Of a DNA stretch of 64,000 bases, positions 26,063 to 34,625 are shown one piece after another. Every line of letters starts with the position of its first letter. Position 1 is the first letter of the stretch. A model generated the notes under the pieces. That model saw only the letters and a list, made by a program, of their open reading frames with translations. It did no database searches and had not been told where the DNA came from. The position numbers and the translations under genes were made by a program. Origin of the DNA: a virus; IMG/VR virus record IMGVR_UViG_3300025664_000001, positions 1-64,000 of that record; one strand, written 5' to 3'.

Positions 26063-26715
26063 TGACCGCCGCCGTCGTCAACACGAGCGTCTACGCAGAC
26101 TCTACAGCGACCGCGTCTCAGGTTGTGACTTTGCCCGCGAGCATTGTTGCGGGAAATCTTTTGCTGATGTTTATAACGCTCGGCAGTGCCGGCGGCGGCT
26201 CAATCACGACTCCTTCCGGGTGGACGCAACTTGCGATCAACACCGTTAATTGGACCGGAGCGATACTTTATAAGACAGCGACCGGAAGCGAGGGCGCGAG
26301 CGTTACGATCACGACCACGATCAGAACAGCCGCAGCGGTTTGCTACCAGATCAATGCGTGGGCAGGCACTCCGGCTGTTTCGGTGGCGAAAAATGCCTCG
26401 TCAGGAGCTTCAATAACTCCGAACGCTATAACCCCTTCATGGGGAAGTGCCAGCGATCTTTTCATTGAGGCCGTGATGGCGGGCGGAGACGAGGCGCCAA
26501 TCTCGTCTTACTCGTCGGGCTATGGGAGCCCTGTTGCTTCCAACGCGGGGAACTTTTGCCTAGCTGCCACCGCGATAAAATCTGCCACGGAAACCACGGA
26601 AACTCCGGGAGCAATCACGATGAAGTATTCGGAGGCATCCGTGGCGTGGGTTGTTGCCATCCAACCTTCGGCAGTGGCCGCTCGCGCGTACGACTTCTTC
26701 AAGCTCTTCTTCTAG
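26062..26715 (+). CDS. Beta-sandwich surface or fibre protein
   Basis: 217 residues, Ser/Thr/Ala-rich strands (GNLLLMFITLGSAGGG, PSGWTQLA) with SASDLFIEAVMAGG in the middle. It resembles, in plan, each half of the 52973-54304 protein. TAATG overlap with the collagen-like gene suggests the two are made together. Confidence 0.65.
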
Positions 26716-26729
26716 GGAGTGTGTAAACG

Positions 26730-27107
26730 ATGCCTATGATTTTCGGAGTAGACATTGCCGGCATTCTCGCGACGCAGATGGGTCCGCTCTTGCTGCCGGC
26801 GACGCTGCGCGTCTTCTCGACCGCTCAGACGCGCGTCGATGGCGACCTGACGGCGGGCACCGTGAAGATCGCGACCGTGAGCACCGCGGCGCGCGGGTTC
26901 GTAGAAACCTACGACACGAAAGATCAGGGCGCCGGAAGCATCGTGCAAGTCGGCGACCGCAAGATCAGCTTGCTCGGTGCCACGCTTGGCGGAATGATTC
27001 CCGTGCCCGGCGACGAAATCGATATTGAGGGCGACACCTACACCGTCGTCGATGTGCAACGTGACCCCGCCGCGGCGATGTTCACGTGCCAAAGCCGGAG
27101 GGCGTAA
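26730..27107 (+). CDS. Head closure / head-tail joining protein (putative)
   Basis: 125 residues. The end (GGMIPVPGDEIDIEGDTYTVVDVQRDPAAAMFTCQSRRA) has the pattern of head-completion proteins: pG D.i...g..y.V..v..Dp....y.c..R. GTGTAAACG directly precedes ATG 26730 in place of a normal ribosome site. TAATG overlap with the next gene. Confidence 0.6.
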   Translation: MPMIFGVDIAGILATQMGPLLLPATLRVFSTAQTRVDGDLTAGTVKIATVSTAARGFVETYDTKDQGAGSIVQVGDRKISLLGATLGGMIPVPGDEIDIEGDTYTVVDVQRDPAAAMFTCQSRRA

Positions 27108-27433
27108 TGTCCAGTCTCGACCCGATTGAACTGAAGGCATGCAAGAACTTCGTGGACGTGTGGCGAGCCGGCCCCGGCGGCTACACGATTGACGCCGAGT
27201 CGAAAGACCTGATCGTCTTCATCCCTTACGCTGGGGTGACGAAGTTCAACACATCTCGACCCGACGAGAATCCCTATTGGCGGATGACCCGAGACTATGG
27301 TAAGGTTACTCTTGACCATGCCATCAAGCTCGTGTTAGCACCGATCAGGTGGCAGGGTCGTGCGCTCCCCGAGCGGGAGCTTTTCCATGGCCGTATTGCT
27401 GACGGCAAACTCGTACCCGAACCGAAGGGATAA
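27107..27433 (+). CDS. Hypothetical protein
   Basis: 108 residues, mixed, with WRAGPGGYTIDAESKDLIVF. No family recognised. Start set by TAATG overlap with the upstream connector gene. Confidence 0.55.
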   Translation: MSSLDPIELKACKNFVDVWRAGPGGYTIDAESKDLIVFIPYAGVTKFNTSRPDENPYWRMTRDYGKVTLDHAIKLVLAPIRWQGRALPERELFHGRIADGKLVPEPKG

Positions 27434-27441
27434 AAATCCAA

Positions 27442-28251
27442 ATGAGAGGAATTCTCGCGGCAGTCTTCGGGCTGTTCATCGCACTTGCACTACCGGCTAA
27501 CGCGGCCGACCTGACAAAGTTCCATGATCAGATGCTCTCGCCGTCCGTCTTCATCACGATGGGCGACGTGGGCAGTTGCTCGGGCGAAATCATTTACTCG
27601 AACCGTGATCAGGACACCGGCGACGTTTCGACGTACATTCTCACGGCGAAGCACTGCGTCGCGGACCTTGGCGTGAACGACCTGAAGATCAGCGTGCCGA
27701 CGTACGATGGCAACCTGATCGAAACGGGTGCGGCTGTTTATCGCGCAACCGTGGACGAGTCTTCGTGGAAGCACGATGTTGCTATCCTGATCTTGGACGA
27801 CAAGAAAACGAAGTTCGACCATGTGGCGCTTATCGCCGCACCGGATGCCGTTCTCGTCGAGGGCGAGGACTCGTGGACTGTCGGCTACCCGCTTGCCACT
27901 TCGCGCACGATCACGAAGGGCTTGATTGGCTCACAGACTTTTGAGGACGCCAGCTTTCTTCCGGGCTCGTCCGCAAAGCTCGCGCCTTTCGTTCGTGGCA
28001 CGTCACAGTCTGCCCCCGGCACGTCCGGCGGTGGTCTCTATCATCAGGCCGCGAGCGGCGACTATGAGCTAGTCGGCACTGCGTCTGGAGCTTACAACGG
28101 CCACGACTTCGTCGCGCTCTACACCGGCTTCAGGGATATCGACGATTTCCTGAATTCGCAAGAGACCGTCATGTTCAAGGCGTTGTTCCCGAACTACAAA
28201 GACCCGAAAGCGAAGAAGTCGGACCCCGGCTCGTACTACGGTTCGCACTAA
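27442..28251 (+). CDS. Secreted trypsin-like serine protease
   Basis: 269 residues. Signal peptide (residues 1-22, ILAAVFGLFIALALPANA then a cut before AD). Catalytic triad visible: H71 in LTAKHC, D112 in KHDVAIL, S195 in APGTSGGGLY, the S1 family pattern. Family members cleave peptide bonds outside the cytoplasm. A secreted protease in a phage structural operon is unusual; it might process a virion protein, help entry through the envelope, or alter the infected cell. AT-type leader AAATCCAA before ATG 27442 gives a modest ribosome site. Confidence 0.85.
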   Translation: MRGILAAVFGLFIALALPANAADLTKFHDQMLSPSVFITMGDVGSCSGEIIYSNRDQDTGDVSTYILTAKHCVADLGVNDLKISVPTYDGNLIETGAAVYRATVDESSWKHDVAILILDDKKTKFDHVALIAAPDAVLVEGEDSWTVGYPLATSRTITKGLIGSQTFEDASFLPGSSAKLAPFVRGTSQSAPGTSGGGLYHQAASGDYELVGTASGAYNGHDFVALYTGFRDIDDFLNSQETVMFKALFPNYKDPKAKKSDPGSYYGSH

Positions 28252-28258
28252 GGGATCG

Positions 28259-29320
28259 ATGGGTTCCGTCGTAAACAGCACTCAGGGCTCGGGAGAAGAG
28301 AAGCGCGTCGTCGCTATTCTCTCCCGGGCCGAACCTGCGATTCATCGGCAGTTCATGTCGATGGTGGCCGCGATCAGGCGGCAGTGGACTCCCGAATATC
28401 TGATGACGATGATCCGGCAGGGCTCGCTTGAGCCGGCCATGGTCGTCGTGCAGGCGAACGCTCAGCGCTTCGCTTCCGAAGTCAACAACGTTTTCATTGG
28501 CGCCGGCATGAGCGCGGCGGACGCAGCTACGGCTTCGTTCGCGCGTCTGACTGTGCGCAAGGCCGCGCATCCCGTTGCCGAGCACGTCATCGCCTTTGCC
28601 TTCGATCAAGTGAATCATAAGGCCGTGACGGCGATGAAGTCGGCGTCTCTCCGGCTCGTCACCGGCCTTACGTCGGGTCAGAGGGGCGCGGTGAAGTCGG
28701 CGCTTGTTCAAGGCGTCACGGTCGGTATGAACCCCGTTTCGGCTGCGCGGCTGTTGCGCGGGAGTATCGGGCTGACTGAGACTCAACAGGGCTACGTGAA
28801 CAATTTCCAAACGTCATTGCAGGCCGGCAACAAGTCTGCGCTTGACTACGTACTTCGCGACAAGCGCTACGACCCCACGATTGTCGGCGCGGCGGATGCT
28901 GGCACGGTTCTCACCGACGAGCAAATCGCGGCGATGACTGATCGCTACGCGAACAACTGGCTCAACTTTCGTGCGGACACGATTGCGAGAACTGAATCGC
29001 TAAGTGCAGTTCATGCCGGCAATCAGCAAGGCTGGGATCAAGCGCTAGTGCAGGCTCAATCGTCGCCGGCCGCCGCGTCGATTTCTCCCCAGCTTGAGCG
29101 CGAGTGGGTGACGGCGGAAGACGAGCGCGTGCGCGATAGTCATGCGGAAATGGACGGGCAGGTTGTCGGGCAGGACGAGCCGTTTGTCTCCGGTGATGGC
29201 AACGAGTTGATGTACCCGGGCGACCCGTCTGCCCCGCCCGAGGAAGTTATCCGGTGTCGCTGTGCGGTTGCGACTACGTTCGCCGACGGAAGCACGGACA
29301 CTCAGACCGCCGACGGATAA
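28259..29320 (+). CDS. MuF-like minor head protein
   Basis: 353 residues. The C-terminal third shows the Mu gpF/SPP1 gp7 signature: ARTESLSAVHAG, EREWVTAEDERVRDSH, and PPEEVIRCRCAV with the paired Cys. These proteins enter the capsid near the portal and are commonly fused to or coded beside injected effectors. The large effector protein at 30449 is two genes downstream. Confidence 0.85.
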   Translation: MGSVVNSTQGSGEEKRVVAILSRAEPAIHRQFMSMVAAIRRQWTPEYLMTMIRQGSLEPAMVVVQANAQRFASEVNNVFIGAGMSAADAATASFARLTVRKAAHPVAEHVIAFAFDQVNHKAVTAMKSASLRLVTGLTSGQRGAVKSALVQGVTVGMNPVSAARLLRGSIGLTETQQGYVNNFQTSLQAGNKSALDYVLRDKRYDPTIVGAADAGTVLTDEQIAAMTDRYANNWLNFRADTIARTESLSAVHAGNQQGWDQALVQAQSSPAAASISPQLEREWVTAEDERVRDSHAEMDGQVVGQDEPFVSGDGNELMYPGDPSAPPEEVIRCRCAVATTFADGSTDTQTADG

Positions 29321-29370
29321 AGTGCAGGCGCGCAATCACCCCCGGCGCGCTCGGGCTATCCTGTCATCCG

Positions 29371-29429
29371 TGCCTTTCGGATCATGCAGCGCAGACACCG
29401 CCGTTCATCAACGGCGCTTCCGAAAGGCA
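29371..29429 (+). ncRNA. Nested hairpin leader ahead of the 29507 gene
   Basis: Outer stem TGCCTTTCGGA (29371-29381) with TCCGAAAGGCA (29419-29429); inner stem CGCCGTT (29399-29405), loop CATC, AACGGCG (29410-29416). Both stems are perfect. It lies in the 186-bp gap 29321-29506. Could be an RNA regulatory leader or a processing site. Confidence 0.5.
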
Positions 29430-29506
29430 ATCAAGCCCCAGCCTATCGAGCCGGCCAAGGGGCGAGGAATGAAACCAGCCCAAGCTCGCAAGAAGGGAAC
29501 CCTCCT

Positions 29507-30358
29507 ATGGGTCACATCGTTGAAAAGTCCCCCGTCACCTTCAAAGAGCCGGTAGAGTTTAAGAAGGCCGTCACGTTCGACGTGTCTTCGCCCTACTCCG
29601 TCGATGAAGTCACCAGTGGTGGCGACGTGGACCTGACTCTTTCTACCGGCGTTTCGAAGCTGGCGAAGGTGCTGATCAAGCACGTCGCAAGCGTGGTCAA
29701 CCAGATCGCGATGTACGCTTCGGCGACCGGCGTCGCACTCCGTATCGTCGCCGTTGGCACGGATTCCAACATAGACGTTTCGCTTGAGCCGAAGGGCACG
29801 GGCCTGCTTCGCACTATCGCGAACTTCTGGAAGGTCGGCACGACCAACCTCCTGTTCGGCGTCGGCGCGACGAACCTCGTCGCGTTCGGTGTCAAGTACG
29901 TCGCCGTGGCCGTCAACTACATTCTCGCGCTCCCGTCCGCTACGGGCAACGCGGTTGAGTTGCAGGCTACCGGCACGGATACCGATATTGGCATTCTGCT
30001 GACTCCGAAGGGCGCCGGTCACGTGACCGTTGCCAAGCTCCAGCTTGCCGTCACCGCGGTTGCCGCGGCCGGTTCGATCATCTCCGATGCCGGCGCTCTT
30101 GCCGAAGGCATCAACGTCGTCTCTGCCGCTAACGGCACGAAGGGCGTCATCCTCCCGGTCTCTCCGGCGGCTGGCGGCATTCTGTGTCTGGTCATCGGAA
30201 CCGTTGCCGCGGTCCTGAAGGTCTGGCCGCAGTCCGGCGCCACGATCAATGCGTTGTCCGCCTCGGCGGCAATGTCGCTCGCCTCTGGCCCGATCCCGGC
30301 GATCTTCGTTTCGGTGTCGGCGACTCAGTGGTACAGCTTCCCGCTGCTGCCCTCGTAG
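29507..30358 (+). CDS. Structural protein with PKG-x-G repeats
   Basis: 283 residues. SLEPKGTGLLRT and ILLTPKGAGHVTV repeat a motif found in phage fibre and decoration proteins; the two halves around residues 60-115 and 125-180 look duplicated (LPSATGNAVELQATGTD resembles MYASATGVALRIVAVGTD). GAAGGGA precedes ATG 29507. Confidence 0.6.
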   Translation: MGHIVEKSPVTFKEPVEFKKAVTFDVSSPYSVDEVTSGGDVDLTLSTGVSKLAKVLIKHVASVVNQIAMYASATGVALRIVAVGTDSNIDVSLEPKGTGLLRTIANFWKVGTTNLLFGVGATNLVAFGVKYVAVAVNYILALPSATGNAVELQATGTDTDIGILLTPKGAGHVTVAKLQLAVTAVAAAGSIISDAGALAEGINVVSAANGTKGVILPVSPAAGGILCLVIGTVAAVLKVWPQSGATINALSASAAMSLASGPIPAIFVSVSATQWYSFPLLPS

Positions 30359-30448
30359 TAACGGGTTCGTAACCACCTTCGTCTTTGCACGAGTAGGCCC
30401 TCTCGACCAGTACATCGGGAGGGCCTATATTCCGCCAAAGAGGGAATT

Positions 30449-33400
30449 ATGACTGCCCGACTGTACCGTCTCCCTGCCGAAGTGATCGAGTCTGCGCGCC
30501 TCGCGAAGACGATTGCCGCCGTGACCGGCGAAGACTCCGGCTCCCCGCTTGTCAACAAAGTCTCGGTCCCGCTCGCCATCGTCAAGAGCATGGTAGCAGC
30601 GCTCGCGACCGATAAAGGCTACCAGCACTTTCTCGCATGGGGCGGAACGCCCGGCAAGAAGTGGGCGGAGCGCACCGTCAAGTACAACGAGAACCACGAC
30701 CCGGCCAGCGGCCAGTTCTCGGACGGCAGTGGCGGCGGCTCGGGCACGGGCGACGCTGCCCGCAGTCTCGCGGCGGCCGGTGGCCAGAAGCCGCTCACCG
30801 GGCTCCCGCAGAAGCCGCTCACCGTCAACGGCAAAGAATTCATCCCCGGCCCTAACGCCACGGCTCGCGAGGCAGCGCGCCAGTACATGCAGAACGCCGG
30901 GCTCCCGTACAATCCTCCGAGCGACTATGTCAAGGTGGACCCCGCGAACGCGACGAACATTGCCAACGCCTACGACGCGATGGCCCACGACCCGACCAAT
31001 CCGCAGGTGGCCGCCGCGTACGATGCGATGATCAAGGAAACTATCGCGCAGTACGGCGTGATCGAGAAGACCGGGCTCAAGGTGGACTTCATTGCGCCCG
31101 GCGCTCCCGACCCGTACGCCGAGTCTCCGCGCATGATGCAGCAAGACGTGCGCGACAACAATCATATGTGGGTTTTCCCGACCGTCTCCGGATTCGGCAG
31201 TGGTGACGCAGCGTCGCAAGAGGCGATGAAGAATAACCCGCTGCTCGCGCCGTCCGGCCTCGTCGCCAACGGTCACGCCATGGTGGCGAACGATGTGTTC
31301 CGAGTTGTCCACGACTACTTCGGCCACTTCAAAGAGGGCAACGGCTTCCGCGCCGTGGGCGAAGAGAACGCTTGGCGCTCGCACTCTGCGATGTATACCC
31401 CGCTCGCGCGACAGGCGATGACGAGCGAGACGCGCGGGCAAAACTCATGGGTCAACTACGGCCCGCACGGAGCCACGAACCGGACGGCCAGCGGCACTGA
31501 CACGGTCTATGCTCCGCAGAAGATTGGGCTGATGCCGGCGTGGACGACGAAGGCGGTCGAGAAGTACAACGAGAACCACGATGCTCGGGGCCAGTTCTCA
31601 GACGGCAGCGGGTCGATGACTCCCTATCGAAATACTTTTGGCACGTCGAGCTTCTACGACCCTAAGCACTTCACCACTCGTGAATCCAAACTGGTTGGGG
31701 AGGACGGCGCCGTCCTTTCATCTCACGACGTTCCGGTTCCTCTCGCTGGCAGTTGGCCGAAGTTTCCTCTGACAAGCGCACAAGACGGTGTTTTGTATCG
31801 CGGCATGTCCGCCAAGGAATACGCGGCGTTTCAGCAAACCGGCCAAGTCCAAACGGCGGGCGCCTATAATATGGGTGATCAGCAAAAGGGATTGACCTAC
31901 TTCACCACGGACCCGCAGTCTGCCGCGAGCTACTCGAACGGTTTTGCTCCCGCCGAATTCAAGCCGTCTCCCGGAAACCCGGCTTACGTTGTCGGTGTGA
32001 AGACGCCTTCCGCTGATCGTCTGCGCAATATGTATGGCCAAGCGGGAAACATGGGCGTGAGCGATGAACGCGGGGTCGTCGGTTCCATCCCCGCGAGCGA
32101 CGTTGTGTCGGTTCACCGCGGGGACGTGATCGAGTACACCCCCCAGATCAATAACTCTCGGGGTGAGCGGGCGGTCTCTGCCAGCGCGACTCTTTTGTGG
32201 ACCCGAGTGGATGCTCACAAGTACAACGAGAACCACGATGCGCGTGGTCAATTTTCTGCCGGCGATAATTTGCGGGCGGCGGCCGATGCGAAGTGGCCCC
32301 GCAACCCTCTCAACGAACGCCAGCACATTGTCCAGACTCCCGGTGGCATCGCGCTATTGGAGTTGGCCCCCGCTATGCAGGGCTCGTCGAAGCCGGTGCA
32401 TGTGTCGTGGATGCAGGCAACTCCGCAGGGGGCCGGCGTGGGCACGGCGGCGATGCGCCAGCTAACTGATCTGGCAGATCAGCACGGCGCGAAACTTGAC
32501 CTGTTCACGTGGGATGGCGGTCATCGCGAGGGCGACCTGAAAACCTTCTATGGCCAGCATGGCTTTAAGCCGGGCAAGCAAGACCCTTCGTTGCTGGTGC
32601 GGGCGCCGAAGGCTGCGAAGTACAACGAGAACCACGATGCACGCGGGGAATTCTCGTCTGCCGACTCCGCGATGTTCGTCGCGGCTCGTGACCAAGGTTC
32701 CAAGCATCCCGGATTTCTCGATAAACAGCCGGCCAGTGCGCTAGGCGATCATCAGCTATTGCTCGGCCATGGTGGCAAGGTCGGTGTTGCCGTCAGCCCG
32801 AACGGGGATATCCAAAACGTCTTCAACAACGGTGGGCCGCCCGGCGCAGGCGCCGACGCCGTGCGCGCAGCTATCGCGGCCGGCGGCGATCATCTCAATG
32901 CTTTCGATGGTAAGCTACCGGCTTACTATCAGCAATTCGGCTTCAAGGAAATTGGCCGCGTGCCGTTCAATCCGTCCCTAGCCCCTAGCGGATGGAACAC
33001 GCAGCGCTACGGCACGCCCGACATTGTCCACATGGCTCTCGCAACTGGCCGTGGTTCGGAGAGCGATCTGATCGCGGCGAGCGCGCAACAGCGTGCGGCC
33101 CTGACTCGCGCAACGGCGGCGATTCAGTCGCGCAACGGCGGCGGGCTTGACAAGGCGATCTTCGGAACGCGCATCGACGACGCAGTCTTCGGCAAGGATA
33201 GCCCGACCGGCGCCGCGGTTCACGTCCCCGTTCCTCTCTCGAACGGCGTCCGCCGCAAGAAGCCGAAAGCGCTCGACGACGAGGCGATTGCGAAAGCGAT
33301 CTTCGGCGACGACTATGTCAAGTTCAATCCGAACCACGATGCTCGCGGACTCTTTTCCGATGGTGCTGGTGGCGGCGCCGTCAGCGAACCGGAAGGAATG

Positions 33401-34231
33401 GGCGGCACGGTTAGCTCTGCCCACGGCGAGGCGACCAAGCTGTTTAATCAGCATGGTGGCGCCTCGGCCCGGACGGCGGATGCAATCATTGCCGGCTTTC
33501 GTGGCGGCGCGGAAGCTATCAAGCAGACTCAGGCGATGCTTGCTGCGACCCCGGCGACGGATGCTCAGGTCTCTGCCGGAGGCTTCAAGAATCCGGACGG
33601 CTCATGGACCGTTGACCGTCAGGCTCTTCACGCGCAAATTCTCGACAAGATATTCACTCCGAACGCGGTGGACGCGGCGACCCCGGTGGCCGGGCAGTCC
33701 CCGACCCTTACGGTGCTCGGTGGGCGCGGCGGCTCGGGCAAGAGTTTCTTGACTGGGCCGTCCGGACCCGTGGACCCGTCGAAGGCGATCATGCTTGACT
33801 CGGATGCGGTCAAGGCTATGCTGCCCGGATATGCCGGTTGGAATGCTCAGTTGTATCACGAGGAGTCCACGGCGATCTTGGACGCGGCAGACCAGCGCGC
33901 AACGGCGCTAGGTGTAAACGTCATCCACGACGCGACCATGAAGTCCGAGGGAACGCTCGCTGGGCGCATGACGACGTTTCAGGCGGCGGGGTATAATGTT
34001 TCCGGGCACTATATGTTCGCGTCGCCGGAAGTAGCGGCAGAGCGTGCGATGACTCGCTTCGCTAAGGGCGGTACTTTCAGCGGTCGCTATGTTCCGGTGA
34101 ACGTGGTGCTAGGCAACGTCAACAACGAAAAGAATTTCGACCGTATCACCCCCGGTCTCAGTAAGTGGTCGGTGTGGGACAACAACGCGACCGGCGGGAC
34201 GCCCCGTCTGGTAGCACAAGGAGGCAAGTAA
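30449..34231 (+). CDS. Multidomain effector polyprotein (polyvalent protein) with five repeated tags
   Basis: 1260 residues, the largest gene. Tags K-[YF]-N-x-N-H-D-x-x-G-x-F-S begin at residues 78, 372, 591, 724 and 958. Segments after each tag: (A, 100-365) domain with HDYFGH at 288-293 and MYTPLARQAMTSETRGQNSW, unknown, perhaps metal-binding; (B, 390-585) ADP-ribosyltransferase-like, LYRGMS at 449-454 and TYFTTDPQSAASYS; (C, 605-720) GNAT acetyltransferase, Q660-G-A-G-V-G then FYGQHGF; (D, 740-870) second acetyltransferase-like, YYQQFGF; (E, 1065-1255) zeta-toxin-like kinase, GGRGGSGKS near 1090, LDSDAVK, HEES and a late TFSGRY Arg. Such fusions near MuF and protease genes are known as polyvalent proteins delivered with phage DNA. 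Delivery and activities here are inferred. Confidence 0.85.
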   Translation: MTARLYRLPAEVIESARLAKTIAAVTGEDSGSPLVNKVSVPLAIVKSMVAALATDKGYQHFLAWGGTPGKKWAERTVKYNENHDPASGQFSDGSGGGSGTGDAARSLAAAGGQKPLTGLPQKPLTVNGKEFIPGPNATAREAARQYMQNAGLPYNPPSDYVKVDPANATNIANAYDAMAHDPTNPQVAAAYDAMIKETIAQYGVIEKTGLKVDFIAPGAPDPYAESPRMMQQDVRDNNHMWVFPTVSGFGSGDAASQEAMKNNPLLAPSGLVANGHAMVANDVFRVVHDYFGHFKEGNGFRAVGEENAWRSHSAMYTPLARQAMTSETRGQNSWVNYGPHGATNRTASGTDTVYAPQKIGLMPAWTTKAVEKYNENHDARGQFSDGSGSMTPYRNTFGTSSFYDPKHFTTRESKLVGEDGAVLSSHDVPVPLAGSWPKFPLTSAQDGVLYRGMSAKEYAAFQQTGQVQTAGAYNMGDQQKGLTYFTTDPQSAASYSNGFAPAEFKPSPGNPAYVVGVKTPSADRLRNMYGQAGNMGVSDERGVVGSIPASDVVSVHRGDVIEYTPQINNSRGERAVSASATLLWTRVDAHKYNENHDARGQFSAGDNLRAAADAKWPRNPLNERQHIVQTPGGIALLELAPAMQGSSKPVHVSWMQATPQGAGVGTAAMRQLTDLADQHGAKLDLFTWDGGHREGDLKTFYGQHGFKPGKQDPSLLVRAPKAAKYNENHDARGEFSSADSAMFVAARDQGSKHPGFLDKQPASALGDHQLLLGHGGKVGVAVSPNGDIQNVFNNGGPPGAGADAVRAAIAAGGDHLNAFDGKLPAYYQQFGFKEIGRVPFNPSLAPSGWNTQRYGTPDIVHMALATGRGSESDLIAASAQQRAALTRATAAIQSRNGGGLDKAIFGTRIDDAVFGKDSPTGAAVHVPVPLSNGVRRKKPKALDDEAIAKAIFGDDYVKFNPNHDARGLFSDGAGGGAVSEPEGMGGTVSSAHGEATKLFNQHGGASARTADAIIAGFRGGAEAIKQTQAMLAATPATDAQVSAGGFKNPDGSWTVDRQALHAQILDKIFTPNAVDAATPVAGQSPTLTVLGGRGGSGKSFLTGPSGPVDPSKAIMLDSDAVKAMLPGYAGWNAQLYHEESTAILDAADQRATALGVNVIHDATMKSEGTLAGRMTTFQAAGYNVSGHYMFASPEVAAERAMTRFAKGGTFSGRYVPVNVVLGNVNNEKNFDRITPGLSKWSVWDNNATGGTPRLVAQGGK

Positions 34232-34232
34232 G

Positions 34233-34442
34233 ATGGGCGTGTTTGTGGGAACGGATGGGAAGCCGATGCTCGGGAGCGACGGCCGGCCTGTCATGGAAGA
34301 CCAGTTCGAGAATGAGCCGGGTCCGCCGAAGACTCTCCGTGCCGGCGGCATGAGCGCAGAAGCAGAAGCCGCCTTCAATGCGAAGACGGCTGAAATGATT
34401 CGGGCACGGGCGGAGCGGCAGTTGCGACGGGCGGTAGGTTAG
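34233..34442 (+). CDS. Small protein downstream of the effector polyprotein
   Basis: 69 residues (MGVFVGTDGKPMLGSDGRPV...), two GTDGKP/GSDGRP repeats then a charged helix with many Arg. It starts one base after the polyprotein stop, so it is co-translated. It could be a chaperone or an immunity factor; no family recognised. Confidence 0.6.
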   Translation: MGVFVGTDGKPMLGSDGRPVMEDQFENEPGPPKTLRAGGMSAEAEAAFNAKTAEMIRARAERQLRRAVG

Positions 34443-34624
34443 CCTGTCTTGCGGTGTTCCGCTACGAACGCCTCGACGTGATCCTCTTCGGACAGCGTCT
34501 CCCGCGCGATGATGTTGATCATCACAAGCATGTGCTTGGCGTCGGGCAAGGTGGCGGGAACCAGTTTGTCGGTGTACTCCGCGATTCTGGTAAGAGCCCT
34601 TGTGAGGGCGGGGTTAGTTGTCAT
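34439..34624 (-). CDS. Small hypothetical protein
   Basis: 61 residues, helical (TRALTRIAEYTDKLVPATLP). Ends four bases inside the convergent plus-strand gene. Part of the minus-strand island. Confidence 0.55.
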   Translation of the reverse strand: MTTNPALTRALTRIAEYTDKLVPATLPDAKHMLVMINIIARETLSEEDHVEAFVAEHRKTG

Positions 34625-34625
34625 C

